Positions 48,205 through 58,212 of a stretch of DNA of 64,000 bases are shown piece by piece. How positions within the stretch are numbered: the first letter of the stretch is position 1; the number at the start of each line of letters is the position of its first letter. Under the pieces are notes generated by a model, which worked only from the letters and a program-made list of their open reading frames with translations, made no database searches and had not been told where the DNA came from. Source of the stretch: an uncultured beta proteobacterium (GTDB lineage: Bacteria; Pseudomonadota; Gammaproteobacteria; Burkholderiales; Burkholderiaceae); NCBI GenBank assembly GCA_903875135.1, contig CAIQUZ010000112.1:1-64000 (forward strand), written 5' to 3'. Position numbers and translations under genes: made by a program.

Positions 48205-50742
48205 TTAATGAACAACGCGTTCGGTTCCACCTGTTTCCACGAGGATCATTGGTCCCTCAGGCAAAGTAGCTGCTGGTTTAGGCTCACGAGGAACATGAAC
48301 AGGTTTGGGTTGCGCGGCGATTTGTTGTAAGACTTCTTGATGTCTCTCTGGATTGGTATCGACCCAGACTAGGCCAACTGTTGAAAGAACGACTTCCAAT
48401 GGTTCGCGCTCGAGAGCTTTCCAAGTAACATTTGGCAAGACGGGGGCTACAGCAACTGATTTCACTGGCGCGCTTTGTACTTCAATACGTGGCGCAGCAG
48501 TTGGAGGGGTTTGTGAAGCTTGGATAAAATCTGGTCCTGTCGCTGATTGACTTTCAAGGTTGGGTGATAGTGCATCTTCATTTGTTTGATCCGTTGTTTT
48601 CTCAGCCCGATCGCCACGATCCTTGTTACGATTGCGGTTACGACGATTGCGTGAGCGACGCTTTTCCTCACTCGACTCACTAGTTTCGCTATTTGGTGTT
48701 GATGAGCTTGCATCAAGGCCGCTTGATGTTTCGGTATTTTGCGCGGCATCATTTCGTTGACCACGACCACGGCGTTGCTTTGCTGGGTTTGCTGATTTTT
48801 GTTCACCGTCTGTCGTAGCAGCGTCTTCGCCAACTGGCTTATTGTCTAAGGCCTTTTCTTTATTTTCTTGGCGTGGACGATCGGCACGGTCATTACGGTC
48901 ATTACGATCATTTCGGTCTGATCGATCATTGCGGCCATGACGCTGAGAAGATTTGCGAGCTGGGCGACTTGCCGGGGTTGGGGCTTCGGCAATAACTGGC
49001 GCTGGCGCAACAGAGGCTGGTGAACTTCCAAACATCCGTTTAATAAATCCAAACATGCCTCCTGAAGAAACTTCAGGCGTGGCTTGAGCAGGCTTTCTTT
49101 CTTGACGTTGCTGATTGACTGGCGCTGGTTGGCTTGGAGTAATTCCGCGCACTGCAGCGACTTGACGTGGTTTTACTTCTTCAGCACTACGGCTGACAAT
49201 CGTATCTTCTTCCATTTCTTTAGCCACTTCTTCAGCGATAGCATAGCTTGCTTTTTGCTGATCAAGGCGTGGGTCATCGTGACGCAGGCGCTCTAACTTG
49301 TAATGGGGAGTTTCCAAATATTTGTTCGGAATTAATAGAACATTCACTTTAGAGCGCGACTCGATTTTAATCACTTCAGAGCGTTTTTCATTGAGCAAGA
49401 AAGCGGCCACATCTACTGGGACTTGGCAATGGATTGCTGCGGTATTTTCTTTCATACTTTCTTCTTGGATGATGCGCAATACTTGCAGAGCGGAAGATTC
49501 TGTATCACGGATATGGCCAGTTCCTGTGCAACGTGGGCAAGTGATGTGACTGCCCTCTGATAAAGCAGGGCGCAAACGTTGGCGCGACAGTTCTAGTAAA
49601 CCAAATTTCGAGATCTTGCCAGTTTGTACGCGTGCTCGGTCATGCCTTAGTGCATCTTTAATGCGGTTCTCAACATCTTTTTGACTCTTTGTGGATTCCA
49701 TGTCAATAAAGTCGATTACGAGCAGTCCGCCTAAGTCGCGCAGTCGCATTTGACGAGCGATTTCATCTGCCGCTTCAAGATTGGTACGAGTTGCTGTTTC
49801 TTCGATGTCTGAGCCCCGTGTTGCACGAGCAGAGTTCACGTCGACCGACACAAGTGCCTCGGTATGGTCAATCACAATAGCGCCACCCGATGGGAGGTTG
49901 ACTGTTCTTGAGTACGCTGTTTCAATTTGATGTTCAATTTGAAAGCGAGAGAATAAAGGTACGTCTTCGTTATAGCGTTTTACTTTAGCCATATTGTCAG
50001 GCATCACCACTGACATAAATGCTTGTGCTTGTTCGAAGATATCGTCGGTATCGATGAGGATTTCACCGATATCGGGTTGGAAGTAGTCACGGATCGCGCG
50101 GATCACGAGGCTAGACTCTAAATAAATCAGCAAAGGCGCATTATTCGATTTTGCGGCAGAATCAATTGCTGTCCACAACTGCATCAGATAACTTAAGTCC
50201 CACTGTAATTCTTCTGTATCGCGACCGATACCTGCGGTTCTAGCAATAATACTCATGCCATCCGGAATCTCGAGACCCGACATGGCTTCTCGCAAATCTT
50301 GGCGATCTTCGCCTTCGATACGGCGAGAAACACCACCGCCACGAGGGTTATTTGGCATTAATACCAAATAGCGACCTGCGAGGGAGATAAAGCTGGTTAA
50401 AGCAGCGCCTTTATTACCACGTTCTTCTTTTTCTACCTGAACGATAATTTCTTGGCCTTCTTTAAGCGCATCTTTAATACCTGCTTTTTTGATATCGATG
50501 CCTTCAACAAAGTAGCTTCTAGAAACTTCCTTAAAAGGTAAGAAGCCATGACGTTCTTCGCCATAGTTGACGAAGCAGGCTTCGAGAGAGGGCTCAATTC
50601 TGGTGATAACACCTTTATAGATATTTCCTTTGCGTTGTTCCCGGCCTGAAGCTTCGATATCGAGATCAACAAGTTTTTGTCCATCGACAATCGCAACGCG
50701 CAATTCTTCTTGTTGGGTTGCGTTAAATAACATTCTTTTCAT
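48205..50742 (-). CDS. rne: Ribonuclease E
   Basis: 845 aa. The catalytic half (about 1-510) has an S1 domain near 39-118, catalytic aspartates D301 and D344, and the zinc-link cysteines C402 and C405 in [10 protein letters not shown]. The C-terminal half is low-complexity, Arg/Asp/Asn- and Pro-rich, with NDR repeats near residues 602-621 and a Ser/Asn-rich region, as expected of the scaffold that recruits degradosome partners and RNA. It starts RNA decay and processes rRNA and tRNA. A structured leader of about 375 nt is likely, and moaA follows in the same direction. Confidence 0.96.
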   Translation of the reverse strand: MKRMLFNATQQEELRVAIVDGQKLVDLDIEASGREQRKGNIYKGVITRIEPSLEACFVNYGEERHGFLPFKEVSRSYFVEGIDIKKAGIKDALKEGQEIIVQVEKEERGNKGAALTSFISLAGRYLVLMPNNPRGGGVSRRIEGEDRQDLREAMSGLEIPDGMSIIARTAGIGRDTEELQWDLSYLMQLWTAIDSAAKSNNAPLLIYLESSLVIRAIRDYFQPDIGEILIDTDDIFEQAQAFMSVVMPDNMAKVKRYNEDVPLFSRFQIEHQIETAYSRTVNLPSGGAIVIDHTEALVSVDVNSARATRGSDIEETATRTNLEAADEIARQMRLRDLGGLLVIDFIDMESTKSQKDVENRIKDALRHDRARVQTGKISKFGLLELSRQRLRPALSEGSHITCPRCTGTGHIRDTESSALQVLRIIQEESMKENTAAIHCQVPVDVAAFLLNEKRSEVIKIESRSKVNVLLIPNKYLETPHYKLERLRHDDPRLDQQKASYAIAEEVAKEMEEDTIVSRSAEEVKPRQVAAVRGITPSQPAPVNQQRQERKPAQATPEVSSGGMFGFIKRMFGSSPASVAPAPVIAEAPTPASRPARKSSQRHGRNDRSDRNDRNDRNDRADRPRQENKEKALDNKPVGEDAATTDGEQKSANPAKQRRGRGQRNDAAQNTETSSGLDASSSTPNSETSESSEEKRRSRNRRNRNRNKDRGDRAEKTTDQTNEDALSPNLESQSATGPDFIQASQTPPTAAPRIEVQSAPVKSVAVAPVLPNVTWKALEREPLEVVLSTVGLVWVDTNPERHQEVLQQIAAQPKPVHVPREPKPAATLPEGPMILVETGGTERVVH
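48881..48937 (-). repeat. In-frame NDR tandem repeat in the RNase E scaffold region
   Basis: About 57 bp encode a run of Arg-Asn-Asp/Arg-Ser-Asp/Arg-Ala-Asp triplets (residues roughly 602-621 of RNase E). The DNA shows near-identical nine-base units such as CGGTCATTA on the plus strand. Confidence 0.8.
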
Positions 50743-51196
50743 AACAGTTCCTTTTCAGAAAGCGTTGAGTCGAAGAGTATTTAACAGTGCGAAGATTGGG
50801 TAAACAATGTGTTTACCATTTGGGACGCATGGATGCATCCTAAAAAACCTTTAATATTGAATGACTTATAAGTTATTCAATGAAACTACTTCGCATGCTC
50901 GCTAGGGCTAATCGTGCCTCTTGGCGTTCACAAAAATATCTGTCAAAAATTCTACTGGCGCTCAACAAGAGCTTTCAATTTCTACTCCTCATTTCAACAA
51001 GGGGGGAGCTACCTTGGGGAATATGCCTTCCCTAGCTATAATTACAACAGTCAGTTCATACAGTTGGAAATATTCTGATTTGGATTCGTCTTCAACTGTA
51101 TTTAAGACTTACTGTAAAGCCTGATTATATTGCAAAGTAGTCAGAAGTAGTAAAACTCCTACACGATTTGATAGAAAATTACCTAAAATCACCCTA
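50743..51196. other. Structured rne/rluC intergenic region, candidate rne leader
   Basis: 454 bp without a credible gene, between divergent rne and rluC. It holds four inverted repeats: 50799-50817 (GGTAAAC/GTTTACC), 50857-50880 (24-nt near-palindrome), 51007-51037 (5-bp outer and 5-bp inner stems) and 51059-51100 (10-bp arm pair with one bulge). A minus-strand TATAAT at 51129-51124 would start an rne leader of about 375 nt containing all four. In E. coli the rne leader is about 361 nt and is the site of autoregulation. The open frame at 50921-51124 is inside the hairpins and looks non-coding. Confidence 0.55.
51124..51129 (-). promoter_or_regulatory. Candidate -10 box for rne
   Basis: The minus strand reads TATAAT, a perfect consensus hexamer. 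At 16-18 nt upstream only weak -35 candidates (for example TTACTA) are present. It would give a start near 51117. Confidence 0.35.
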
Positions 51197-52159
51197 ATGT
51201 CAGAATCTACCGTCACTCAAATCACCATTTCTGCTGAGGAAGAAGGTCAAAGACTCGACAATTTCCTTCTAAAATGGGCAAAAGGAGTGCCCAAAAGCCA
51301 TATTTATCGCATTATTCGCTCTGGCGAGGTGCGAGTCAACAAAAAGAGGGCCACGGTCACCACCCGGATTGTTGATGGCGATATTCTACGAATTCCCCCG
51401 ATCAGGGTTGCGCAGCCCGAAGTGCAGACGAATTCTGATCAGTTACAGTTTTCGGCCAATAAAATATCGGGTCATTTACCTATATTGTTTGAAGATAATG
51501 CATTACTCATTGTCAATAAGCCATCGGGTTTGGCCGTTCATGGTGGATCGGGTGTTTCCTTAGGTTTAATAGAAGCTTTACGAATGGCTCGACCTGAGAT
51601 CAAGTTCTTAGAACTGGTGCACCGTCTTGACAGGGACACTTCCGGCATTTTAATTTTAGCGAAAAAAAGAAGTGCTTTAACGGCTTTGCATGAAGATATT
51701 CGGGCTGGTTTGTGGGATAAGCGCTATATATTAGTAGCTCATGGACAGTATCAAGGGGGTTTAGGCCATGTATCTCTCAAGTTCCCTTTAGAAAAATATT
51801 TACTCCCCAATGGTGAGCGCCGCGTCAAAGTCGAAGATTCTGGGCAGCCTAGTTTGACGATACTTAAATACTTAGGTTCATTGCATGGCGGGCGGTGTTT
51901 TGTAGCGGAGGCGCTGCTAAAGACAGGGCGAACGCATCAAATTCGAGTGCATTTACAGTATATTGGTCATCCTATTTTGGGAGATGATAAGTATGGCGAC
52001 GTCGATCTAGATAAAAAAGTTGCGGTAAAACGACTCATGCTTCACGCATTTCGTTTAGTCTTAACTCATCCGGTAACCAAAGAGAAAATGCAAATCCAGG
52101 CGCCTTTGCCGGATGGCTTTTCGGCGGACACAAGTGCGGTACAAGAAAAGGTGAATTGA
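51197..52159 (+). CDS. rluC: 23S rRNA pseudouridine synthase RluC
   Basis: 320 aa. N-terminal S4 domain (QRLDNFLLKW, IRSGEVRVNKKRA) followed by the RluA-family catalytic domain with D145 in VHRLDRDTSG, and KTGRTHQIRVHLQYIGHPILGD. RluC modifies U955, U2504 and U2580 of 23S rRNA. Divergent rne-rluC is also the arrangement in E. coli. It leads a run of a HAD phosphatase and a signal-peptide peptidase. Confidence 0.93.
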   Translation: MSESTVTQITISAEEEGQRLDNFLLKWAKGVPKSHIYRIIRSGEVRVNKKRATVTTRIVDGDILRIPPIRVAQPEVQTNSDQLQFSANKISGHLPILFEDNALLIVNKPSGLAVHGGSGVSLGLIEALRMARPEIKFLELVHRLDRDTSGILILAKKRSALTALHEDIRAGLWDKRYILVAHGQYQGGLGHVSLKFPLEKYLLPNGERRVKVEDSGQPSLTILKYLGSLHGGRCFVAEALLKTGRTHQIRVHLQYIGHPILGDDKYGDVDLDKKVAVKRLMLHAFRLVLTHPVTKEKMQIQAPLPDGFSADTSAVQEKVN

Positions 52160-52161
52160 GG

Positions 52162-52821
52162 ATGAAAAGTAGTGACTTACGGTATGAAATGATTGTCTGG
52201 GATTGGGATGGGACGATTATGAATTCCACACCCACAATTGTGGATTGTATGCAAAAGGCCTGCGCTGATCTAGATTTAGCAATTCCAGATAATGCCTTAG
52301 CGAGTCACGTGATTGGCTTGGGCTTACATGAGTCCATCAAAATGATTTTGCCAAATTTAGATGAAGGTGATTACCCCCTAGTCTTAGAGCGCTTTCGACA
52401 CTATTACTTAAGTGTAGATCATGAATTAATTTTGTTTCATGGAATTAAAGAGTTATTGGATGAGTTAAAAGCCAAAGGTCATTTGTTAGCCGTCGCAACG
52501 GGTAAGCCCCGCCATGGTTTAGATCGCACGTTAACCTTGCACGGTTTACAAGGATTCTTTCATGACACGAAAACCGCCGATCAATCGAAAGCAAAGCCCC
52601 ATCCCCAAATGCTGCTGGAGTTGATTGATCGTTGGGGCACGCCCCCAGCGAAGATGCTCATGATTGGTGACACAACGCATGATTTGAAAATGGCCAAAAA
52701 TGCGGGTGTTGACGCAATTGCTGTGACGTATGGCGCTCATCCCAAGGGGGAGCTATTACATTTAAGTCCGATTGCTTGTGTCGATCACGTTCATGAATTA
52801 CGTGACATACTTCTCAGTTAG
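52162..52821 (+). CDS. HAD-family phosphatase
   Basis: 219 aa from the ATG at 52162; an in-frame TTG at 52156 is an alternative. Motif I is VWDWDGTIMNS, with the nucleophile Asp; GTI replaces GTL. ATGKPRHGLDR and MIGDTTHDLKMAKNAGVD follow. It resembles phosphoglycolate phosphatase-type proteins found after rluC in Burkholderiales; the substrate is unknown. It starts 2 nt after the rluC stop. Confidence 0.85.
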   Translation: MKSSDLRYEMIVWDWDGTIMNSTPTIVDCMQKACADLDLAIPDNALASHVIGLGLHESIKMILPNLDEGDYPLVLERFRHYYLSVDHELILFHGIKELLDELKAKGHLLAVATGKPRHGLDRTLTLHGLQGFFHDTKTADQSKAKPHPQMLLELIDRWGTPPAKMLMIGDTTHDLKMAKNAGVDAIAVTYGAHPKGELLHLSPIACVDHVHELRDILLS

Positions 52822-52854
52822 ATAGATAGTTTTGCAACATAAAAGGAAGATTCG

Positions 52855-53793
52855 ATGAGTGATCAAGTTGGTTGGGAAAAACAAGCTTTAGAAAGTTTGC
52901 TCAATGAGAATTTAAAAGACAAGCGCAGTGAGCGTCGTTGGAGAACCTTGTGGCGCATTATTTGGTTAGGTGTCTTTTTGTTTGCTGTCTATTCCATCTT
53001 CAATCCATTCAAATCAAAGTCGAGTACTGTGCTTGGCAAGCATACGGCAGTAGTTAGTATTGAAGGGGAGATTGCTAGCAATACACCAGCCAATGCTGCT
53101 GACATTAATGCGGCGTTGAAATCTGCGTTTGAAGCCCAGGATAGTATGGGCGTGATTGTGAAAATTAATAGTCCTGGAGGATCTCCAGTGCAAGCTGGCA
53201 TGATTCATGATGAAATGATGCGATTGCGTCAAGAGTATCCTAAAAAACATCTCTACGTGGTGGTTGAAGAAATTTGTGCTTCCGGAGGTTATTACATCGC
53301 AGTAGCTGGTGAGAAGATCTATGTCGATAAGGCGAGCTTAGTCGGTTCTATTGGAGTCATCATGAGTGGCTTTGGGTTTCAGGGTTTAATGGATAAGTTA
53401 GGGGTTGAGCGGCGCGTGATTACGGCCGGTGAAAACAAAGATATGTTGGATCCATTCGTCAAACAGAATCCGAAAAATCGTGAGGCCTTACAAGAAATGA
53501 TTAATGAAGTTCATCAACAATTTATTGACGTCGTCAAGCAAGGCCGTGGTGATCGATTAAAGCCCAATCCTGATTTATATACAGGCATGGTATGGAATGG
53601 AGCGCGCAGTGTTGAGTTAGGTATTGCAGATGAGCTCGGCACGATCAATCATGTTGCAAAAGATGTGATCGGTGAAAAAGAGATGATTGATTATTCACAA
53701 ACCGACAATGTTGCTGAGCGCATTGCTAAGCGATTTGGTGCTTCGTTTGGAGCTTCGTTTGGTAGTGCAGTTAAAGGGATTACGTTACAGTAG
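52855..53793 (+). CDS. Signal peptide peptidase SppA-type (S49 family)
   Basis: 312 aa. A single N-terminal membrane segment (about 31-50), then a S49 serine protease domain of the short type. The nucleophile is S143 in EICASGGYY, and the general base is probably K195 in GENKD, 52 residues later as in Bacillus SppA. It degrades cleaved signal peptides in the membrane. The C-terminal repeat FGASFGASFGS is unusual. The stop at 53793 abuts that of the convergent methyltransferase gene. Confidence 0.88.
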   Translation: MSDQVGWEKQALESLLNENLKDKRSERRWRTLWRIIWLGVFLFAVYSIFNPFKSKSSTVLGKHTAVVSIEGEIASNTPANAADINAALKSAFEAQDSMGVIVKINSPGGSPVQAGMIHDEMMRLRQEYPKKHLYVVVEEICASGGYYIAVAGEKIYVDKASLVGSIGVIMSGFGFQGLMDKLGVERRVITAGENKDMLDPFVKQNPKNREALQEMINEVHQQFIDVVKQGRGDRLKPNPDLYTGMVWNGARSVELGIADELGTINHVAKDVIGEKEMIDYSQTDNVAERIAKRFGASFGASFGSAVKGITLQ

Positions 53794-54549
53794 TTAGGCT
53801 TGTAAAATAAAGACAGCGGGTCTTTTATCCAGATCTTTGGGTAAAGGACTTTTGGGGTCTTGCAGTAGTTTTTTCCAGTCCTCGATCGAGTGACGCACAA
53901 TCAGCTCCGTTGGCAAGGTTAAATCCATCGCCATACAGACCAGTGTTTTAGGCTGTAGGCTGGCAACTACACCTGAGAGCATGGATGCATTGCGGTAGGG
54001 TGTTTCTATCCACAGATGCGCACTTTGATGGATCTTTGAATCGTTTTCCATCGTCTTCAGTTTTTTTAACCGGTCGGGCGGTTTGATCGGTAGGTAGCCA
54101 TGAAATGAAAAGTGTTGGCCGCTCATGCCCGAGGACATTAGCGCCAACATGAGTGAGTTAGGCCCGGTTAAAGGTCGTACGGGAATCTTCAAGGAGTGGG
54201 CTAGCGCCACGATTTCTGTACCGGGATCAGCAATGCCCGGTAATCCTGCTTCTGACATTAGTCCCATATCTTGGCCTTGCAAGAGGGGTTGTATCAGATC
54301 GATGAGTTGGAGATTGGAATCCGGCCCTCGCCACTGCTGCATGATGATTTCTTGAAGAGGTTTGCGTAAAGGACTGACTTGATGAATCGCATTTAAAAAA
54401 GACCGAGCAGTTTTAGCATTTTCAACAATCCAACAATCGAGTTGTGATGCAATCTGCACGACAAAAGGTGGAATTACGTGTTGGATTTGCGCTTCTCGGT
54501 TTTCATCGCCCAAGGTATTGGGCACTAGATAAAGCGTACCTAATTTCAT
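53794..54549 (-). CDS. SAM-dependent methyltransferase of the tetrapyrrole-methylase fold (RsmI paralog)
   Basis: 251 aa. It starts GTLYLVPNTLGDENREAQIQ and has DMGLMSEAGLPGIADPGTEIV and RPLTGPNSLMLALMSSGM, matching RsmI but with differences in key motifs (RsmI has SDAGTP.ISDPG). A second RsmI-like protein beside maf is common in betaproteobacteria, and its RNA target is not known to me. Its start overlaps the maf stop by 4 nt. Confidence 0.8.
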   Translation of the reverse strand: MKLGTLYLVPNTLGDENREAQIQHVIPPFVVQIASQLDCWIVENAKTARSFLNAIHQVSPLRKPLQEIIMQQWRGPDSNLQLIDLIQPLLQGQDMGLMSEAGLPGIADPGTEIVALAHSLKIPVRPLTGPNSLMLALMSSGMSGQHFSFHGYLPIKPPDRLKKLKTMENDSKIHQSAHLWIETPYRNASMLSGVVASLQPKTLVCMAMDLTLPTELIVRHSIEDWKKLLQDPKSPLPKDLDKRPAVFILQA

Positions 54550-55142
54550 GCTGGACCGGGAATCATAAAGCCAACGGTACGGAGCAATCCAGTTAAAGCA
54601 ATCAGAGGTAAACCAATCAGGGCGGTAGGGTCGTTACTTTTGATTTTGGATAACAAAATGATGCCCATTCCTTCCGATTTAGCGCTACCAGCACAATCGT
54701 AGGGTTTTTCGATGTGTAAATAATTTTCTAAGACGGCGTCCTCGAGTTCATGAAATCTCACCCGTGTAGGGATACAAATATAGATTGATCGGTTTGAGGC
54801 ATGTTGCATCAAGCAAAGACCTGTTTTAAAGGTAACTGTTTTACCTTGCATCATTTTCAGTTGGGCGAGCGCATTTTCGTGAGTGCCAGGTTTGCCAATA
54901 GCAACACCGTTAAGGTCAGCCACTTGATCGGAGCCAATGACCCAGGCGCTCGGAAATTGCTCAGCAATCACCGCTGCCTTTTGGTTGGATAAGCGCTCGA
55001 TCAAGGCATCGGTCGATTCGCCTTGAAGGGGCGTTTCATCGATGCTCGGGGAGCTGGTCGTAAAGGGAATGCCAAGACGACTTAATAATTCTTTTCGATA
55101 CTTAGAAGAAGAGGCTAGAATAAGATCAGGTTGTTCTTTCAT
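54546..55142 (-). CDS. Maf-family nucleotide pyrophosphatase (YceF type)
   Basis: 198 aa. LILASSSKYRKELLSRLGIPF starts the fold, and SIDET plus VIGSDQVADL are the metal- and base-binding motifs. The YceF branch acts on 7-methyl-GTP, and other Maf proteins act on canonical pyrimidines. The gene is divergent from yceD, as in E. coli, where yceF precedes yceD-rpmF-plsX. Confidence 0.87.
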   Translation of the reverse strand: MKEQPDLILASSSKYRKELLSRLGIPFTTSSPSIDETPLQGESTDALIERLSNQKAAVIAEQFPSAWVIGSDQVADLNGVAIGKPGTHENALAQLKMMQGKTVTFKTGLCLMQHASNRSIYICIPTRVRFHELEDAVLENYLHIEKPYDCAGSAKSEGMGIILLSKIKSNDPTALIGLPLIALTGLLRTVGFMIPGPA

Positions 55143-55165
55143 TGTTTACTCGGATAGAAATAAAG

Positions 55166-55780
55166 ATGTCTCTTAAAAATATGGCCATTCAGGAAGTAAG
55201 CTTCAGTCTAGCAAATTTGCGTAAGATTGATTTTAAGTCAGGTCAGAGTTTTCATAGTAAAGGTTTTTTACCATTTCAAGATTTGCCGCGCTTGGCTCAA
55301 GAGATTGGACAGATCAATCCGCAATTTGACGTTCTTCAAAAAGGGGTGCATTGGGAGATTCGAACTTGGGTTGATGAACAAGCCGATCAAACGCAGGAGC
55401 ATCGATTTACGATACATTTGGCATTTGCCTATCCCTTAGAGTGTCAGCGATGTTTAAACCAGTATGAAGAAGTCATCCAGTTGACGTCCCAGTTTGTGTT
55501 GTTAAACGAGGAAGAACAGGTCGAAAATTTCCCTTTAGAAAATGATCTTGAAGATGCGCTATTAAATAGCCATCAATTTGATTTAATTGAGTTATTTGAA
55601 GACGAGGTCTTGTTAAGTTTACCGTTGATCCCTAAACACCCCATCGAGCAATGTCAGCTTGACATCATCCTAGCGCCAGGAATTGTTACCCAAAACGATA
55701 TCTACCCTGGTGCTTCAGAAACTACTCTCGCCTCGGAAAATCCTTTTTTACGTTTAAAAAAGCTGAAATTTGACGCGTAA
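55166..55780 (+). CDS. yceD: YceD/DUF177 family protein (23S rRNA accumulation)
   Basis: 204 aa from the ATG at 55166; a TTG at 55142 overlaps the maf start region. Characteristic CQRCLNQYEEVI metal-like motif with two Cys in the middle. In E. coli YceD is linked to 23S rRNA accumulation. It precedes rpmF and plsX in the canonical order, and the rpmF promoter lies just after its stop. Confidence 0.88.
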   Translation: MSLKNMAIQEVSFSLANLRKIDFKSGQSFHSKGFLPFQDLPRLAQEIGQINPQFDVLQKGVHWEIRTWVDEQADQTQEHRFTIHLAFAYPLECQRCLNQYEEVIQLTSQFVLLNEEEQVENFPLENDLEDALLNSHQFDLIELFEDEVLLSLPLIPKHPIEQCQLDIILAPGIVTQNDIYPGASETTLASENPFLRLKKLKFDA

Positions 55781-55793
55781 AACACCAAACTGC

Positions 55794-55822
55794 TTGGAAT
55801 TTTCTGGCGATTCATGTAAAAT
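55794..55822 (+). promoter_or_regulatory. Candidate sigma-70 promoter for rpmF
   Basis: TTGGAA at 55794-55799 and TAAAAT at 55817-55822 are separated by exactly 17 nt. The expected start near 55829 gives a leader of about 17 nt. Each hexamer matches consensus at four or five positions. Confidence 0.45.
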
Positions 55823-55845
55823 ATTGGATTACTTAGGAGTTAACC

Positions 55846-56025
55846 ATGGCCGTCCAACAGAATAAAAAATCCCCGTCAAAGCGTGGCATGCATCGTGCTC
55901 ACGATTTTCTAGTAGCCCCTTCCTTGGCTGTTGAGCCAACGACTGGAGAGGCTCATTTGCGTCATCACATTAGCCCATCTGGCTATTATCGTGGCCGCAA
56001 AGTTGTTAAAACTAAAAACGACTAA
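55846..56025 (+). CDS. rpmF: 50S ribosomal protein L32
   Basis: 59 aa. It reads [20 protein letters not shown] and ends [14 protein letters not shown], the standard L32 pattern, but without the zinc cysteines of some homologues. A good Shine-Dalgarno (TTAGGAGT) precedes it. L32 is part of the 50S subunit. The gene links yceD and plsX. Confidence 0.96.
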   Translation: MAVQQNKKSPSKRGMHRAHDFLVAPSLAVEPTTGEAHLRHHISPSGYYRGRKVVKTKND

Positions 56026-56092
56026 TCCATTGATTTTTACCCCTAGGGTTTAAATATATGTTGGATTCTTTTGAGGAATTCATACATTTAAT

Positions 56093-56112
56093 AAGACGGC
56101 AACCGCCGTCTT
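56093..56112 (+). promoter_or_regulatory. Hairpin between rpmF and plsX
   Basis: A perfect 8-bp GC-rich stem AAGACGGC/GCCGTCTT with loop AACC ends 19 nt before the plsX ATG. No T tract follows (CTAAAAAA), so it is not a standard terminator. It may modulate plsX translation or read-through. Confidence 0.45.
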
Positions 56113-56131
56113 CTAAAAAATACGTATTGAA

Positions 56132-57205
56132 ATGACTGTTACCATTTCTGTTGATGTGATGGGTGGTGACCATGGGATATCGGTTACGGTTCCTGCTAGT
56201 CTAGATTTGCTCCATGAGTTTAGCGACAGTCAATTAATCTTAGTCGGTAATTCCTCAGAGATTGAGCGGGCTTTACGTAAAGTTGCCAAAGAGTTAAAAA
56301 ACCGGATTCTGATTGTTCATGCAACTGAAGTTGTGAATAGTAATGACTCGATTGAAGTTGCTTTACGCAGAAAAAAAGACTCGTCCATGCGAGTTGCGGT
56401 TGATCAAATCAAATTACATACTGCTGATGCCACTGTTTCATCGGGCAATACGGGCGCCTTAATGGCAATTTCTCGTTACGTTTTAAAAACCTTACCAGGG
56501 ATTGATCGTCCTGCCATTGCCACGCGGATGCCAAATCAAAAAGGTACCGGTACGACGGTCTTAGATCTTGGTGCTAATTCTGATTGTGAGCCTTTTCATT
56601 TATTGCAGTTTGCCCAAATGGCGGATGTCATGGTGAGGGTCATTGAGAAAAAAGAGCGGCCTACTATTGGGTTACTGAATATTGGTGAAGAAGTCATTAA
56701 GGGTAATGAAGTGGTCAAGCAAGCTGGTGAATTATTGCGTCAGAGCCAACTTAATTTTTATGGCAATGTCGAAGGTAATGATATTTTCAAAGGCACCACT
56801 GATGTAGTTGTTTGTGATGGATTTGTTGGCAATGTCGCTTTAAAAACCAGTGAAGGTTTGGCGAGTATGATTTCCCAAATGATTAAAGAAGAGTTTGGTC
56901 GTTCGTTATTGACCAAGTTTCTCGCCTTTTTAGCTTTACCGATTTTGCTACGGTTTAAAAAACGGGTCGATCACCGTGCCTATAATGGAGCAATGCTGCT
57001 CGGCTTAAAAGGTCTCGTCATTAAAAGTCATGGCTCTGCTGATCGCTTTGCTTTTTATATTGCACTCGTTAGAGCCTACGAAGCAGCCAAAAACCATATG
57101 GTTGAAAATATTCAAAAAGCCTTTGAAAATGTTGAAGTTTTAGATCATAGCAGGGCAGATGGCGCAGAAGAATTGAATGATCCAGAAATTATCGATATAA
57201 AATAA
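56132..57205 (+). CDS. plsX: Phosphate acyltransferase PlsX
   Basis: 357 aa. Starts [11 protein letters not shown] with conserved [12 protein letters not shown] and [17 protein letters not shown]. It makes acyl-phosphate from acyl-ACP for phospholipid synthesis at the membrane. It precedes fabH by 5 nt, and a hairpin lies just upstream. Confidence 0.96.
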   Translation: MTVTISVDVMGGDHGISVTVPASLDLLHEFSDSQLILVGNSSEIERALRKVAKELKNRILIVHATEVVNSNDSIEVALRRKKDSSMRVAVDQIKLHTADATVSSGNTGALMAISRYVLKTLPGIDRPAIATRMPNQKGTGTTVLDLGANSDCEPFHLLQFAQMADVMVRVIEKKERPTIGLLNIGEEVIKGNEVVKQAGELLRQSQLNFYGNVEGNDIFKGTTDVVVCDGFVGNVALKTSEGLASMISQMIKEEFGRSLLTKFLAFLALPILLRFKKRVDHRAYNGAMLLGLKGLVIKSHGSADRFAFYIALVRAYEAAKNHMVENIQKAFENVEVLDHSRADGAEELNDPEIIDIK

Positions 57206-57210
57206 TTAAC

Positions 57211-58197
57211 ATGAGTGTATTTGCAAATATTACTGGCACTGGAAGTTATTTACCGATGAATCGGGTCGATAACTTTCAATTGACGGAAGAACTCCGCGTT
57301 AAGGGTGTTGAAACCAGTGATGAGTGGATTTTTTCTCGTAGCGGTATCAAGGCGCGTCATTTTGCTAGCGCTGATGAGATGACCAGCGACCTAGCGGTTC
57401 ATGCTGCGCATCAGGCGATTGCTGCTGCTAAAGTCGATGTGCAAGATATCGATATGATTATTGTGGCCACATCAACGCCCGATAATATTGGCGGCTTTCC
57501 GAGTACCGCTTGTATTGTTCAGCACAAATTAGGTATTACCAGTAACTGTGCAGCGTTTGATGTGCAGGCGGTCTGTTCTGGTTTTGTTTATGGCCTTCAT
57601 TTAGCGAATGCCCTCATCTCTAGTGGTGCCAATCGTCGCATTTTATTAATTGGTGCAGAAATCTTTTCGAGGATTCTCAATTTTGAAGATCGCACCACGT
57701 GTGTTTTATTTGGCGATGGTGCTGGCGCGGTGATTCTCGAAGCAAGCCCCACACCAGGTATATTAAGTACGGCCGTGCATGCAGATGGATCACAACGCGA
57801 CATTTTGTGTATCCCTGGGCATGCGAAGGATGGTGCAATTGAAGGTTCTGGATTTTTGGTGATGGATGGGCCGGCTGTTTTTAAATTAGCGGTCAAGGTC
57901 TTAGAGCAGGTCGGATATGAAGTCTTGCAAAAAGCTAATGTAGAAGCTTCACAAATTGATTGGTTGATACCTCATCAGGCCAATATTCGCATTATGCAAG
58001 GCACTGCTAAAAAATTAGGGATTGCCAACGACCATGTCATTGTTACCGTTGACGATCATGGCAATACCTCAGCAGCTTCTGTGCCTCTTGCCCTAGACCA
58101 TGGGATTCGCAGTGGCAAAATTCAACGAGGTCAACATTTGTTGTTAGAAGGTGTTGGCGGTGGTTTTGCTTGGGGTGCGGCATGCGTACGTTATTAA
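57211..58197 (+). CDS. fabH: 3-oxoacyl-ACP synthase III (KAS III)
   Basis: 328 aa. The catalytic Cys is C122 in [11 protein letters not shown], with His in PHQANIRIM and Asn in [13 protein letters not shown]. It condenses acetyl-CoA with malonyl-ACP, starting fatty acid synthesis. Upstream is plsX, downstream fabD. Confidence 0.97.
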   Translation: MSVFANITGTGSYLPMNRVDNFQLTEELRVKGVETSDEWIFSRSGIKARHFASADEMTSDLAVHAAHQAIAAAKVDVQDIDMIIVATSTPDNIGGFPSTACIVQHKLGITSNCAAFDVQAVCSGFVYGLHLANALISSGANRRILLIGAEIFSRILNFEDRTTCVLFGDGAGAVILEASPTPGILSTAVHADGSQRDILCIPGHAKDGAIEGSGFLVMDGPAVFKLAVKVLEQVGYEVLQKANVEASQIDWLIPHQANIRIMQGTAKKLGIANDHVIVTVDDHGNTSAASVPLALDHGIRSGKIQRGQHLLLEGVGGGFAWGAACVRY

Positions 58198-58212
58198 TTT
58201 GGTTGTATCAAG

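Noticed and set aside
50921..51124. 67-aa open frame between rne and rluC
   Set aside because: It overlaps the inverted repeats, has no family resemblance or Shine-Dalgarno, and composition is unlike the neighbouring genes.
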